A stretch of DNA of 64,000 nucleotides from Tillus elongatus (Eukaryota > Arthropoda > Insecta > Coleoptera > Cleridae). The translations under genes were made by a program, and so were the position numbers. The first letter of the stretch is position 1, and each line of letters begins with the position of its first letter. This document shows, piece after piece, positions 12,036 to 25,774 of this stretch. The DNA lies in NCBI GenBank assembly GCA_964006375.1, contig OZ023262.1:95086976-95150975 (forward strand). The letters run 5' to 3'. Below the pieces are notes generated by a model. It did not search any database. It was not told the DNA's origin and was given only the letters and a program-made list of their open reading frames with translations.

Positions 12036-12236
12036 TATACTCAATTTTCGTGACTCCTGACATTGATAAACAAGTCTTAGCTATAAAATAACGAATTGAC
12101 ATGAAATCCATTTTTGTTTTTCCAAGACTGATAAGACCTGAACCAATGTCTTACCAAAATTTGACAGGCTGCGATACCCTGAATCTATGTCAGGGCGGGA
12201 AATTTTGACGGTATATTAAGTACATAAACACGACAG

Positions 12237-12570
12237 TGCTAAGAACATGTGCGTCTGAAGCCAAGGGCTGTGTGTTCCACTGTCCGTAGGGAAACAATTA
12301 ACTTTTTCTGCACATACAGTAAAATTAACATTAACAAAAATTGTGGCAATATGTTTGAGCAAGTTAAATTTTTGCACGTTCCACACTCTGCAACGGGGGT
12401 AAGGCCGTCGGTACAGTGTACCGTGTGATGTTGGGCACGTGTAAGACCCCTTATCTTATTACAGCACGGCAGGAGTTTGGAAAAACATACAGGATTGTGA
12501 GGTGAGACTCCTCCTGGCGTCGGTGATTTGCCATAGTCGCGGAAATTGATCGTCGTTGATGAAAAAAAAT
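12237..12570 (+). mobile_element. tRNA-derived SINE, degenerate copy
   Basis: Collinear with the copy at 8186: AAGAACATGTGCGTCTGAA, CTTTTTCTGCACATACAGT, TTTGAGCAAGTTAAAT, TGATGTTGGGCACGT and GGCGTCGGTGATTTGCCAT. The B-box region has decayed and the first ~20 bp are missing, so pol III transcription is unlikely. Confidence 0.75.
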
Positions 12571-13432
12571 ATATAAAGAATTTAACTGACTTGAGTCTCA
12601 ATACGCATTCATTTAAACAGAAAAAAATCTTAAAGTGGCGGTCCTCTCAAAAGCAACTATTTGATACGAAAATTGGTGTACAGGAATAAATTACAAAAAA
12701 TATTAAATCGACAAATCTAGCAGTAAGGTTTAGGACAATAATACTAAAGTTAGAGCAGTAAGCTTCGGTTTTATACTTGATACTTTATTTCCACAAGTTT
12801 TTTTATTGTTCAGGAAGTTCATTCTCGTGTTCCAATAATGCTCCGATGAGAATGCTCCATGTAAAATTCGGTTCTATTGTCTGCAATAGAGCATACAAAT
12901 GTCCAAAGTACAATAGGAGATGTGTAAGAATGGCAGTCAACAGATGTGCGAAACTGTGAAATACACAGAAGTTTCAGAAGAGACTAGAATGCGCTAAGAG
13001 GGGAAACTTTTAGTTTACTTCTGGGCCTGGAACCTGGAGGAATTCCTAAAGTCGCTAAACACGAGCTCCGAAACTAGATAGTTTACTTTCCGAGTTTATA
13101 CTCTAAGCTACATTATCTTGATGACGATCTCTGCTTCTTAAGAACTTCTAGAAGTTCATATGTTTACTCTGCCATAGCTTATAATTATTTAAACCCGACG
13201 TTTAATATGTCAAGCGTAAAGCGCATGGTTGTGTTTTAATTTTATGAAACTTTTGTAACGTTCTAAGATTAATCAAACAAAACAACTGACTGAACAAAAT
13301 TATACGACCTAGCAATTGGAAAAGATTTAACACAAAGTGTTGATCTTGCAAGTACGCTATGGTAGAGGTGTTGATACTTATTAACAAGGGATTTTGCCTT
13401 AACCCGTTTGGTTGAGAATTGGTGTCATAAAT
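12571..13432. other. Unassigned DNA
   Basis: Mixed composition with short open frames only. No domain or repeat family was recognised. Confidence 0.4.
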
Positions 13433-14507
<1,075 letters not shown>

Positions 14508-14750
14508 GCCTGCTGTTTTACTGTACTGAATATACATTCAACAATTGCTTTATCCATTATGAATGCCTATGTTGTTTTTATGGTGGCTTGTGGTAGCGTT
14601 CTTAATATTCCATATTAACGGTCAATTAATTTTTATTAGTTATTAACATGCAGATAAGTTTCGTACTTAAACTGAACATACTGCAGGATGCCTTATGTAA
14701 ATGATAAAGAACTAAACCGACACTCATACACCTGAATTCTTATAGCCACC

Positions 14751-15140
14751 CCGTCGTTTTGGAGGAGGTACATCCGTCGTTTTAAAACAGATATATCTGT
14801 CGTTTTAGAGGAGATAAATTTGTCGTTTTGGAGACGATACATCCGTCGTTTTGGAGGAGATATATCCGTAGTTTTGGAGGAGATATATCCGTAGTTTTGG
14901 AGGAGATACATCCGACGTTTTGGAGGAGACACATTCGTCGTTTTCGAGGAAATACATCCGTCGTTTTGGATGAAATACATCCATCGTTTTGGACGAGATA
15001 CATCCGTCGTTTTGGAGGAGATACATCCGTCGTTTTGGATGAGATACATCCGTCGTTTTGGAGCAGATACATCCGTCGTTTTGGATGAGATACATCAGTC
15101 ATTTTGGAGGATATATATCTGTCGCTTTTGGGAAGATGAA
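14751..15140. repeat. 23-bp minisatellite, about 17 units
   Basis: The repeated core is GTCGTTTTGGAGGAGA, followed by TACATCC, with point variants such as GGATGAGA, GGAGCAGA and GGACGAGA. Because 23 is not a multiple of three and the unit lacks stops in several frames, long open frames appear on both strands (69-bp super-period, 23 residues). These translate to repetitive peptides and are a by-product of the repeat, not evidence of a gene. The edge units (14.75 and 15.12 kb) are the most diverged. Confidence 0.92.
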
Positions 15141-15184
15141 TACGTCATTTTAAACGCAACACCCATCTCTTTATAATAAACACC

Positions 15185-15300
15185 CACTGTTTGTGTCATT
15201 ATGAATCTGCTCCTGTAGGAAGACGCCACATCCATCTTTTATAAGAAACCTCCACTGTGCTATGTCATCATGAAGCTGCTCCTGTAGAAGGACGCATATA
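15185..15300 (+). repeat. Tandem duplication of a ~66-bp unit
   Basis: CACTGTTTGTGTCATTATGA with CTGCTCCTGTAGGAAGACGC recurs about 66 bp later as CACTGTGCTATGTCATCATG with CTGCTCCTGTAGAAGGACGC. It lies directly after the 23-bp minisatellite. Confidence 0.7.
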
Positions 15301-15409
15301 TTATACCGAACAGGGATTCCGCATTCCGACCTAGGCAGCCTTGACTTGTCTCCTCGATGGCAGAAGTCTCGATGACGTCGACCGATGGATGAATTATTTA
15401 TCTGCATAC

Positions 15410-16192
15410 ATTTTTTTTCAAGACATCAATAATTTAGCCATAATTCATCAGAACACCTATAATTAATTATTTAATATATTTTTATTAAATTTGGCAAATT
15501 CACTACAATCAGCATTATATAAACTCAATAATTTTGAATAAACCGATTTTTCCGGCATTCTTGATTTTTATTTATACATTGTACACCCTACCAAATGTAA
15601 GTGCTGAAGCCCATGCCCTGTGTTTAATTGGTATTAAACCTTATGCCTTTGACTGAGCAGCCAAGTTAAATTTTGTCTTGTATATAAATTTTAATCCATC
15701 ATTAAAATAAAATCAATTAGTTAACATTTATTGAGTTTTACTAGCGCCCAACGTTCAGGCATCAATTGAGTTATAAACCCTATCTTATCCGACTTGGTGT
15801 ACCAAAATATTCAAAAATAACAATTTAAATTTAAAATGTGGGTAGTAAGATCGTCTGTGCAAAAATAGTGCATCGTTCAATTTAGTTCTTTACGGTCTTT
15901 TTAAATATTGCAAAAAATCATAGAAATTCAAATATACAGGGTGTTGTTTTTGAGCACAAAGAATTTTTAAATTTTTGTGAAGGCGGACTTGGATTTTCTT
16001 TATTGTTAACACCTCAAGCGATTTGATGGGACATGGTGAGTACGTGTACCAAATATGAAAATATATACAGGCTGGTTGAAAATTTGTGAGGCAGTAAAAA
16101 ATAGGCAAAATGATAAAACTCCCTCTACCTCGGTTATAACGGGCCAAAGACTAAGTAACTATGGGTTATTTACAGGGGCGACTTCTCAATAA
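15410..16192. other. AT-rich DNA with weak mobile-element hints
   Basis: AGCGCCCAACGTT at about 15745 resembles a primer-binding site next to a retroviral-type LTR. A CAGGGTGTTG motif at about 15938 resembles the end of a small DNA transposon. Neither has a partner, so no element is called. Confidence 0.3.
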
Positions 16193-16212
16193 GTGCGCGC
16201 GTGCGCGCGCAC
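16193..16212. other. 20-bp alternating purine-pyrimidine GC tract
   Basis: GTGCGCGCGTGCGCGCGCAC is a near-palindrome of the kind able to adopt Z-DNA. It is isolated in AT-rich DNA about 120 bp before the start of the GC-rich LINE. Confidence 0.7.
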
Positions 16213-16239
16213 TGCCGCCTGCCATGAAAAAATATTATT

Positions 16240-18177
16240 TTGCTATGCTATATTTTAATAAATTTTTATTTACTTTTTTACCTCCTACAGTCAACAAACA
16301 AAATTAGTATATCGGTTCTGGCAGCTGCCCGGGAGCGTGGAATAGAGGAGACCTGCTGCAGGTGGATCGGTTCCATGCTCAGGGACAGGGCGGTGTTCAC
16401 CTCACTCGCGGGAGGGACTCTGCTGGCGGGGGTCGCGGCGGGGTGTCCGCAGGGGAGCGTTCTGTCTCCCTTGCTCTGGTGTCTAGTCGTGGACGGCCTG
16501 CTGGGGAGGCTCTCGGGAGGGGGGTATGAGGTACAGGGCTATGCGGACGACATTGTCATCATAGTCCGAGGAAAGGTCACACAGGCAGTGTGGGAGCGTA
16601 TGCAGACTGCACTGAAAGTGGTGGAAGGGTGGACGGTTGATCAAGGGCTCGGGGTGAGCCCCGAGAAAGCAACCGTCGTGCCGTTTACGAGGAGGAGGAA
16701 GTGTGAAAGCCACAGAACTCTCACTCTATACGGTAGGAGCGTTCCAATGGCCAGGGAGGTAAAATATCTTGGGGTCGTATTGGACTCTAAGCTAACCTGG
16801 AATGGTCACATTGGAAAAATACTGCGTAAGGCAGTCATGACCTTAGCCGTCACTAGGCGGCTATATGGAAAAACGTGGGGACTAAGACCTAGTATGGCCC
16901 ACTGGCTGTACACAAGGGTGGTCAGACCATCGTTAACATATGCGGCACTGGTCTGGTGGCCTAAGGTGACACAATCCAGTGCCAAACAAAAACTAGGCAA
17001 GATCCAAAGGATGGCTTGCCTAGGCATCACAGGGGCCATGTCTTCAACCCCAACAGCCGCCATGGAGGTGTTGCTGGATCTACCCCCCCTACACTTCGTT
17101 ATTATGGGAGAGGCCAGGCTAGGACTATACAGACTAGCCTGCAATGGTAGACTGAAGATCAACCCAGGCTTCAGGGGCCACTGCAAAATTCAGGAGATCG
17201 TGAAGGAACCCATGCTTGAAATGAGGTCAGACTTCGCGAGCCCGCGAATGTGCAGGGAAAACAACTTCACAGTGGAAATCCCTGATCGCGGGGCATGGCG
17301 GGAGGAGACACCGGGCATACCACGGGACGCGCTCGTCTGGTTCACGGACGGATCTGGCGGGGAGCGTGGGACGGGGGCAGGTGTTTACTCGGAAGGACCG
17401 AGGGTAAGTCACAGTATTTCCCTCGGAGCCCATGCAACGGTGTTTCAGGCCGAGATGTACGCCATCCTGCACTGTGTGCGGGAGAACAAGAGGAGGGGCT
17501 ACACCAACAAGCGGATCCTCATAGCCACAGACAGCCAGGCAGCCCTTAAGGCACTAAGTAGCCCACGGGTAAATTCCTGGCTGGTGAGTGAGTGCCGAGA
17601 CGAGACGAGCGACCTGGCTGGGCAGAATGAGGTGACCCTCATCTGGGTGCCGGGTCACTCGGGGGTCAAAGGCAATGAAGAAGCTGACAGTCTCGCAAAG
17701 AGGGGGTCAGCAGAACCATTTATGGGACCAGAACCGGCTCTGGGCGTGTCAAAGAGCACTGCCAGGGGAGCCATTAAGTCCTGGGTCAGAAACCAACACA
17801 AGGTGTACTGGGCGGACTGTCCAGGGCTCAGACATGGGAAGTCAATAATTGACGGACCCAGTTCAAAGAGAGCTGTGGAGCTGCTAAACCTTAGCAGAGG
17901 ACAGCTCAGAAACACAACAGGTCTCTTGACGGGACACATGGCCGTCAAGAAACACCTACATAAAATGGGGCGGTTCGAAGGGGACCTCGCATGCAGACTC
18001 TGCGGCGAGGGGGAGGAATCAGCCCAGCACATCTTGTGCGAGTGTATAGCTCTGGACCGGAAAAGACAACTGATCTACGGTCACTCTAGACCGGAGACAG
18101 AGCAATATAAAACTTCACCCTACCAATCGCTGTGCAGACTAGTTCAAGGCACAGTGATTTTGGAATGGGTGGAGTAA
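16240..18177 (+). CDS. 5'-truncated LINE polyprotein: RT, RNase H, zinc knuckle
   Basis: An uninterrupted 645-codon frame. The first ~25 residues are flanking AT-rich sequence; element coding begins about 16315 (AAARERGIEE). The reverse transcriptase part has motif B PQGSVLSPLLW (residues 70-80) and catalytic YADD (101-104). After the thumb, RNase H H1 shows its four acidic positions: FTDGS (about 368), AEMYAI (about 403), ATDSQAAL (about 430) and GNEEADSLAK (about 480). A C-x2-C-x8-H-x3-C knuckle lies near 586-602. An RT-RNase H order suggests the I/R1/Loa group, clade unresolved. Endonuclease, ORF1 and RT motif A are missing, so it is a dead-on-arrival copy despite the intact frame. It is far more GC-rich than its surroundings, and the frame shows no disabling change, so the insertion is probably young. 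Confidence 0.9.
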   Translation: MLCYILINFYLLFYLLQSTNKISISVLAAARERGIEETCCRWIGSMLRDRAVFTSLAGGTLLAGVAAGCPQGSVLSPLLWCLVVDGLLGRLSGGGYEVQGYADDIVIIVRGKVTQAVWERMQTALKVVEGWTVDQGLGVSPEKATVVPFTRRRKCESHRTLTLYGRSVPMAREVKYLGVVLDSKLTWNGHIGKILRKAVMTLAVTRRLYGKTWGLRPSMAHWLYTRVVRPSLTYAALVWWPKVTQSSAKQKLGKIQRMACLGITGAMSSTPTAAMEVLLDLPPLHFVIMGEARLGLYRLACNGRLKINPGFRGHCKIQEIVKEPMLEMRSDFASPRMCRENNFTVEIPDRGAWREETPGIPRDALVWFTDGSGGERGTGAGVYSEGPRVSHSISLGAHATVFQAEMYAILHCVRENKRRGYTNKRILIATDSQAALKALSSPRVNSWLVSECRDETSDLAGQNEVTLIWVPGHSGVKGNEEADSLAKRGSAEPFMGPEPALGVSKSTARGAIKSWVRNQHKVYWADCPGLRHGKSIIDGPSSKRAVELLNLSRGQLRNTTGLLTGHMAVKKHLHKMGRFEGDLACRLCGEGEESAQHILCECIALDRKRQLIYGHSRPETEQYKTSPYQSLCRLVQGTVILEWVE

Positions 18178-18266
18178 GACTAGGGGTATGCACAATCAAC
18201 CAAGGGTTGCGGTGCTATCGGGGCGGCAAGGCCGCGGACGAGCCCTGAGGGAACAAAAAAAAAATA
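18178..18266 (+). mobile_element. 3' UTR and A-tail of the RT-RNase H LINE
   Basis: The GC-rich tail (GGGGCGGCAAGGCCGCGG) continues the base composition of the coding region and ends in a run of nine to ten A at about 18257-18266. I could not define a target-site duplication, because the true 5' junction near 16315 is not sharp. Confidence 0.6.
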
Positions 18267-18849
18267 TCGAGGATCGCAGAGATTCGGGAGCCATTAATAC
18301 AGAATACAGAATCAGAATAGGTATAGTGTTGATCGTTGCAGACGTTATATACATCCATATCCATAAAAAGCCTGCGGGCGGCGGTGTGTATTTTTCGCTC
18401 TCAGGCGATGCGATACTTCAGTGCGAAATGATCGCCGAATCGTGTTGATCTTCGTCGAAAACGACCGAATAAGCAATCTGTTGTGCGCTATAAAATTACA
18501 CACTTCCAGTTTGTAGTGGACTTTTGGCATAGCGTGTGTACCTACTACGTTTCCGCGTCGGATTGATTTTTAATTAGATCATTTCGTTGTTGTATACATG
18601 TTCTAACAAGACAATTATTATTATTATGGTTACTACTTTGGGTTGCTTAACAAGTGGACAAAATAATTGTGATACTGTGATTAATTCAGTGGATATTTTA
18701 AATTTAAAGGTTAACCTTTTAAGGGACTTTTTAATTAATATAACCTATAACTAACTAGAGGAAAACTTGGTAATTAGTTAATTAGTTAATAATTAGTAAG
18801 TTTAGTAAGTAGGTTTCTTCATAATACATTTCTGGGGAAAAATAGGCTG
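18267..18849. other. Unassigned DNA
   Basis: No gene or known repeat was recognised. Confidence 0.4.
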
Positions 18850-18981
18850 GCTCTTCATTTTTGTGAATTTGTATTTTAAAAAATTCACTAATAAAGAGGT
18901 ATCTATGGAGAGACTTTGCAAAAAATTTTTCAAATGAGTGCGAACTAGGACCCCTAGAACCCATATCCGGGGTCAGTTTCA

Positions 18982-19058
<77 letters not shown>

Positions 19059-19460
19059 TATCCAACCGATAACTCAAAAAATAAGCAACTGATTTCGATA
19101 AAACTCGACAAGTGCCTTTCTTTTATTAATGGCTTGGATGAGTTCGTTAGTCAGGAAAATAGGATAACGTTTTCCGGGAAAATTTTGAGTTTTGTTTCAA
19201 AAAAAATCTTTTCTCCAAAAACTACAAAGTTATTTAAATTAAATTTAGTGGATATGTTCCCTTGTAAAAGGCCTTACTACACACTAAAATTAAACTTGAT
19301 ACATTTTTAGAAAATTGAGTTATTCAAAATTTGAGTTTTCTCTTGAAAAAAAAAATTTCTACAAAAATTACAAAGTTATTTTGATGAAATTGGGTGGATA
19401 TGTTGCGCTGGGTGAGATTCTACTTTACACCAAAATTCAACTTTCTAAGTTCGTAGAAAC
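18850..19460 (+). repeat. R-family repeat with internal (AT)n; right part forms a palindrome arm
   Basis: Blocks in order: AAAAAATTCACTAATAAAGA; CCCCTAGAACCCATATCCGG; (AT)n at 18985-19056; CAACCGATAACTCAAAAAAT; GAGTTCGTTAGTCAGGAAAA. From 19107 onward the sequence is repeated in inverted form at 19598-19953. Confidence 0.8.
18985..19056. repeat. (AT)n microsatellite inside the R repeat
   Basis: About 72 bp of pure AT dinucleotides between the R 5' and 3' blocks. Confidence 0.97.
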
Positions 19461-19953
19461 TTGAGTTGTTAAAATTTGAAGCATTTAATAAAAATTTACT
19501 ACCATAACGCATTTGCTGCGTCCCGAACTTTTTTTTTCTTGCGAACCCCCAATGCATTAAGGTACGCTACTGGTTATTTATCATCGCCTTTGTGTGTGTT
19601 TCTACGAACTTAGAAAGTTGAATTTTGGTGTAAAGTAGAATCTCACCCAGCGCAACATATCCACCCAATTTCATCAAAATAACTTTGTAATTTTTGTAGA
19701 AATTTTTTTTTTTTCAAGAGAAAACTCAAATTTTGAATAACTCAATTTTCTAAAAATGTATCAAGTTTAATTTTAGTGTGTAGTAAGGCCTTTTACAAGG
19801 GAACATATCCACTAAATTTAATTTAAATAACTTTGTAGTTTTTGGAGAAAAGATTTTTTTTGAAACAAAACTCAAAATTTTCCCGGAAAACGTTATCCTA
19901 TTTTCCTGACTAACGAACTCATCCAAGCCATTAATAAAAGAAAGGCACTTGTC
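19107..19953. repeat. Near-perfect large inverted repeat (arms ~355 bp)
   Basis: The left arm 19107-19460 (354 bp) and right arm 19598-19953 (356 bp) are reverse complements along their whole length. The only differences I find are the lengths of homopolymer runs. The spacer is 137 bp and contains the R/M terminus motif CGCATTTGCTGCGTCCCGAA. The arms consist of R-family sequence. The other R copies in the window are clearly diverged from each other, so the arms became identical by a recent fold-back or inverted duplication, by gene conversion, or by an assembly artefact. Confidence 0.93.
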
Positions 19954-20590
19954 TTCAAATGAGCAAGTACTAGGCTCTCTAGAACCCATATCCAGGGTCA
20001 GTTTCTATTTATATATGTTTCCAGATTTTCCCGGAAAATGTTGTGTTTTCTTTCGGGATAAATCCATATCTCCGGAAAAAAAAACAAAGAAACGACGACC
20101 AAATTTGGTACGCGTGTCTGTATTATAAAGAGTTATTCATGTACAAAAATATCGGTTTGTAAGTTTAAAGACAAGAAAGTTATAAGCATTTAAAAAACCT
20201 TAAAACGTCAAAGTCGCGATTAGAAACGTGAAAATTGGCAACACTTAGGCAAAGAACCTGAAACAAATACGGATTATGTAAAGAACATGTCTCAAGAAGA
20301 TTGTTCTGCAAACCCTGAAGTTTCAGCTTCCAACCTCATTGTCCTTCATTTTACTAAAATGTTTACAGAAAATGCATTTCAAATAGACCATTTCTCTGGT
20401 GCTTTGGCGGTAGGTTTAGGTGGGTTTATGGTTTAACAGTCTATAATTTTTAGATAATTTTCGTCGAAAAAATTCGTTAACGAGGAGACAATGACTTTTG
20501 AATTAAAAAAAGATTTCTTCAAATGAGCCCCCTAGGATTAATATCTGGGATGCATTCAGTTTTATTTGTTTACATATATACAGGGTGACG
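19954..20590 (+). repeat. R-family repeat without its (AT)n, plus a second R start
   Basis: Continues from the palindrome with CTCTAGAACCCATATCCAGG and TTTATATATGTTTCCAG. The (AT)n and the block after it are missing. Then come TTCCCGGAAAATGTTGTG, AACGTCAAAGTCGCGAT and a segment paralogous to 60540-60780. A second R 5' end begins about 20446 (ATTTTCGTCGAAAAAATTCG). Confidence 0.7.
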
Positions 20591-21155
20591 CATTTTTACG
20601 GAAAATCTCAATATAATAATAATTGTTTTTATATAAGGTACGAGAAACAATTGTATAATTAATTAGTTATTGATTAAAGGGTGTCTTGACCTGAATCTTA
20701 TAAAATTATATTGACAATCACAGGCTGGCGGAAAAGTTGTTGGTTGTCCCTAAAATTTTTTTTTCGAACACCCGTATATTATTGCATTTTTGCGTTTTTT
20801 ATAGAAATATTATGCATGTTTGTAAGAAAAAAAAATCGAGACGCTGTAAGTGCGTTTCAGTAGCAAATTTGTTATTAAATGCTTCAAATTTCAATAACTC
20901 ACTGTGCTTTTAACCTAAGGTTTGTTGGCTAGGAAACCAGTTTGCTCGGAATCATTTTGAGTTTATCTTCGGAAAATGTTTGTACCGTTTCAAACAATAA
21001 GTTATTTTGATGAAGTATGGTACATTGTTTCTACAACATAGGCTATACCGTTACCCAGATTGATGCCTGCTTGCATTCGAGAAACATATTTGGTATTAAA
21101 AATATGTTTATGAAAATTCACTTCCACAACGCACTTGCTGCGTCCAGACTTTTTT
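20591..21155 (+). repeat. P segment plus M element (TIR-bearing)
   Basis: The P segment (AGGGTGTCTTGACCTGAATC, TTTTTTTTCGAACACCC, TATGCATGTTTGTAAGAAAA) leads into an ~330-bp M element. M starts with GACGCTGTAAGTGCGTTTCA and ends with CACAACGCACTTGCTGCGTC, the inverted counterpart. The same P-to-M order occurs at 60800-61346 and 53545-53930. Confidence 0.7.

Positions 21156-24503
<3,348 letters not shown>

Positions 24504-24589
<86 letters not shown>
24504..24589. repeat. (AT)n microsatellite, ~86 bp
   Basis: It directly abuts the 3' side of the minus-strand PLE fragment starting near 24600. Confidence 0.97.
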
Positions 24590-24593
<4 letters not shown>

Positions 24594-24599
24594 ACATCT

Positions 24600-25170
24600 C
24601 CCATTTAAATTATCGCTTTTTCAAACTCGACCGTCTAGCGGATAATTCTGGTTTTAAAGTTGAAAAGCGGGGCTACCGTTTCGGCATTATCAAAGTCTAC
24701 TTTGTTGTCCTGTATGAATATGATGCTTGGCCAGTGCGGATAAGGGGTCAGAGTTTCTAGCTGTGAGGATGTATTTATATATTCTGTTGTTTATACGTCT
24801 ATTCGTTTATACTATATAAGTTCGAAATTTTGTAAACTCCGTTGGATTTGTTTGGAATCATACCCTTGGGAGTTTTCCTTGGAATCGGCAGTTTTTGCTC
24901 TGTAGTGAATATGGTTTTGATATTAAGGGTTCTAAAAATTCGACAGGTTTTGTCGGTTACACTTTTGGTATATGGTAAGAAGGCTTTCTGCTGTTCTTTC
25001 TGAGGTGTGGTGGCTCTTTCTTGTGCGTTTCTGATGTTTCGTAGTGTCTATGTGATTTTTATCGTATCCGCTTTCGAACAATGCCTGTCTTAAAAAGTTT
25101 ATTGGGTTTTTAGTAATGCGTAGATCTAAGAAAGGCAACGAAATATTATTTCCCATTTATGCTCCCACAT
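24600..25170 (-). pseudogene. Penelope-like element, RT end through GIY-YIG start
   Basis: The minus-strand ORF 25156-24932 contains ISLPFLDLRITK, the conserved motif after the YVDD box in PLE reverse transcriptases. Further downstream SNGVYKISN resembles the opening of the GIY-YIG endonuclease domain that PLEs carry at the C-terminus. The RT palm core is missing and stops interrupt the rest. Its 3' side lies against the (AT)n at 24504. Clade undetermined. Confidence 0.6.
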
Positions 25171-25374
25171 TTCTTACACATAATCCGCATCTGCTTCAGA
25201 AAATCGCACATTTAGACGTTACTAATCGCAACTCTGTTGTTTTAAGAAGAAAAACTCTTGTGCCCTGCTCTGACTTCTAGAGGCACCCTAAATGCTTAGA
25301 AAGTTTTTGCTTTTAACCTAAAGACCTAGATTTTTGAATGTGGTATTATTTTTATAAAATAAACAAGTGCATCG

Positions 25375-25545
25375 AACGTGGCCAATGCGAGAGCATTGCT
25401 AGTTTTTCGAAAGAAGACCCAAAAATCTCGTTTCAAACTTTGTTTCACTTTTCTGGCTAACAAACTTATTCAAGCTACTTGCAAACGGAAGAGACCTCCC
25501 AAATTTCATCACAATCGGCTCTTAATTTTTCTCCCAGATTCTGGA
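25375..25545 (-). repeat. R-family fragment, minus orientation
   Basis: TTTTTCGAAAGAAGACCC, CTGGCTAACAAACTTATTCA and ACTTGCAAACGGAAGAG are the reverse complements of consecutive R 3'-half blocks. There is no (AT)n here. Confidence 0.6.
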
Positions 25546-25774
25546 TTTTTGCATTGGAAACTTCAAATTGCAATTTAAGCAACAGAAGAGTTCATTTTTG
25601 TTGGGTCGGAATGTCACTAGATGGTTGTTTCAATAGGCACGATCTTATAAATTAAACCACAATTTTTCAAGTTGATATACAGAGTGGTTTAAAACGTACT
25701 TCAAAACAAACGTCCGAAATTTTGTGTCGAATCTCTATATCAGTAACGAGGGTCATCGCACACAAAACTTTTTA

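Noticed and set aside
14751..15140. CRISPR-like array
   Set aside because: Units are directly adjacent without unique spacers, and the window is eukaryotic.
14693..15176. Overlapping repetitive open frames on both strands as a structural protein gene
   Set aside because: They arise from the stop-free 23-bp minisatellite in several frames at once; no start context or flanking exon supports a gene.
15420..15760. Solo LTR of a gypsy-type retroelement ending before AGCGCCCAACGTT
   Set aside because: Only a primer-binding-site-like string is seen; no matching LTR, polypurine tract, gag or pol sequence was found.
16483..18032. Several 70-126 codon frames on the opposite strand of the LINE
   Set aside because: They are shadow frames of the GC-rich RT/RNase H coding sequence.
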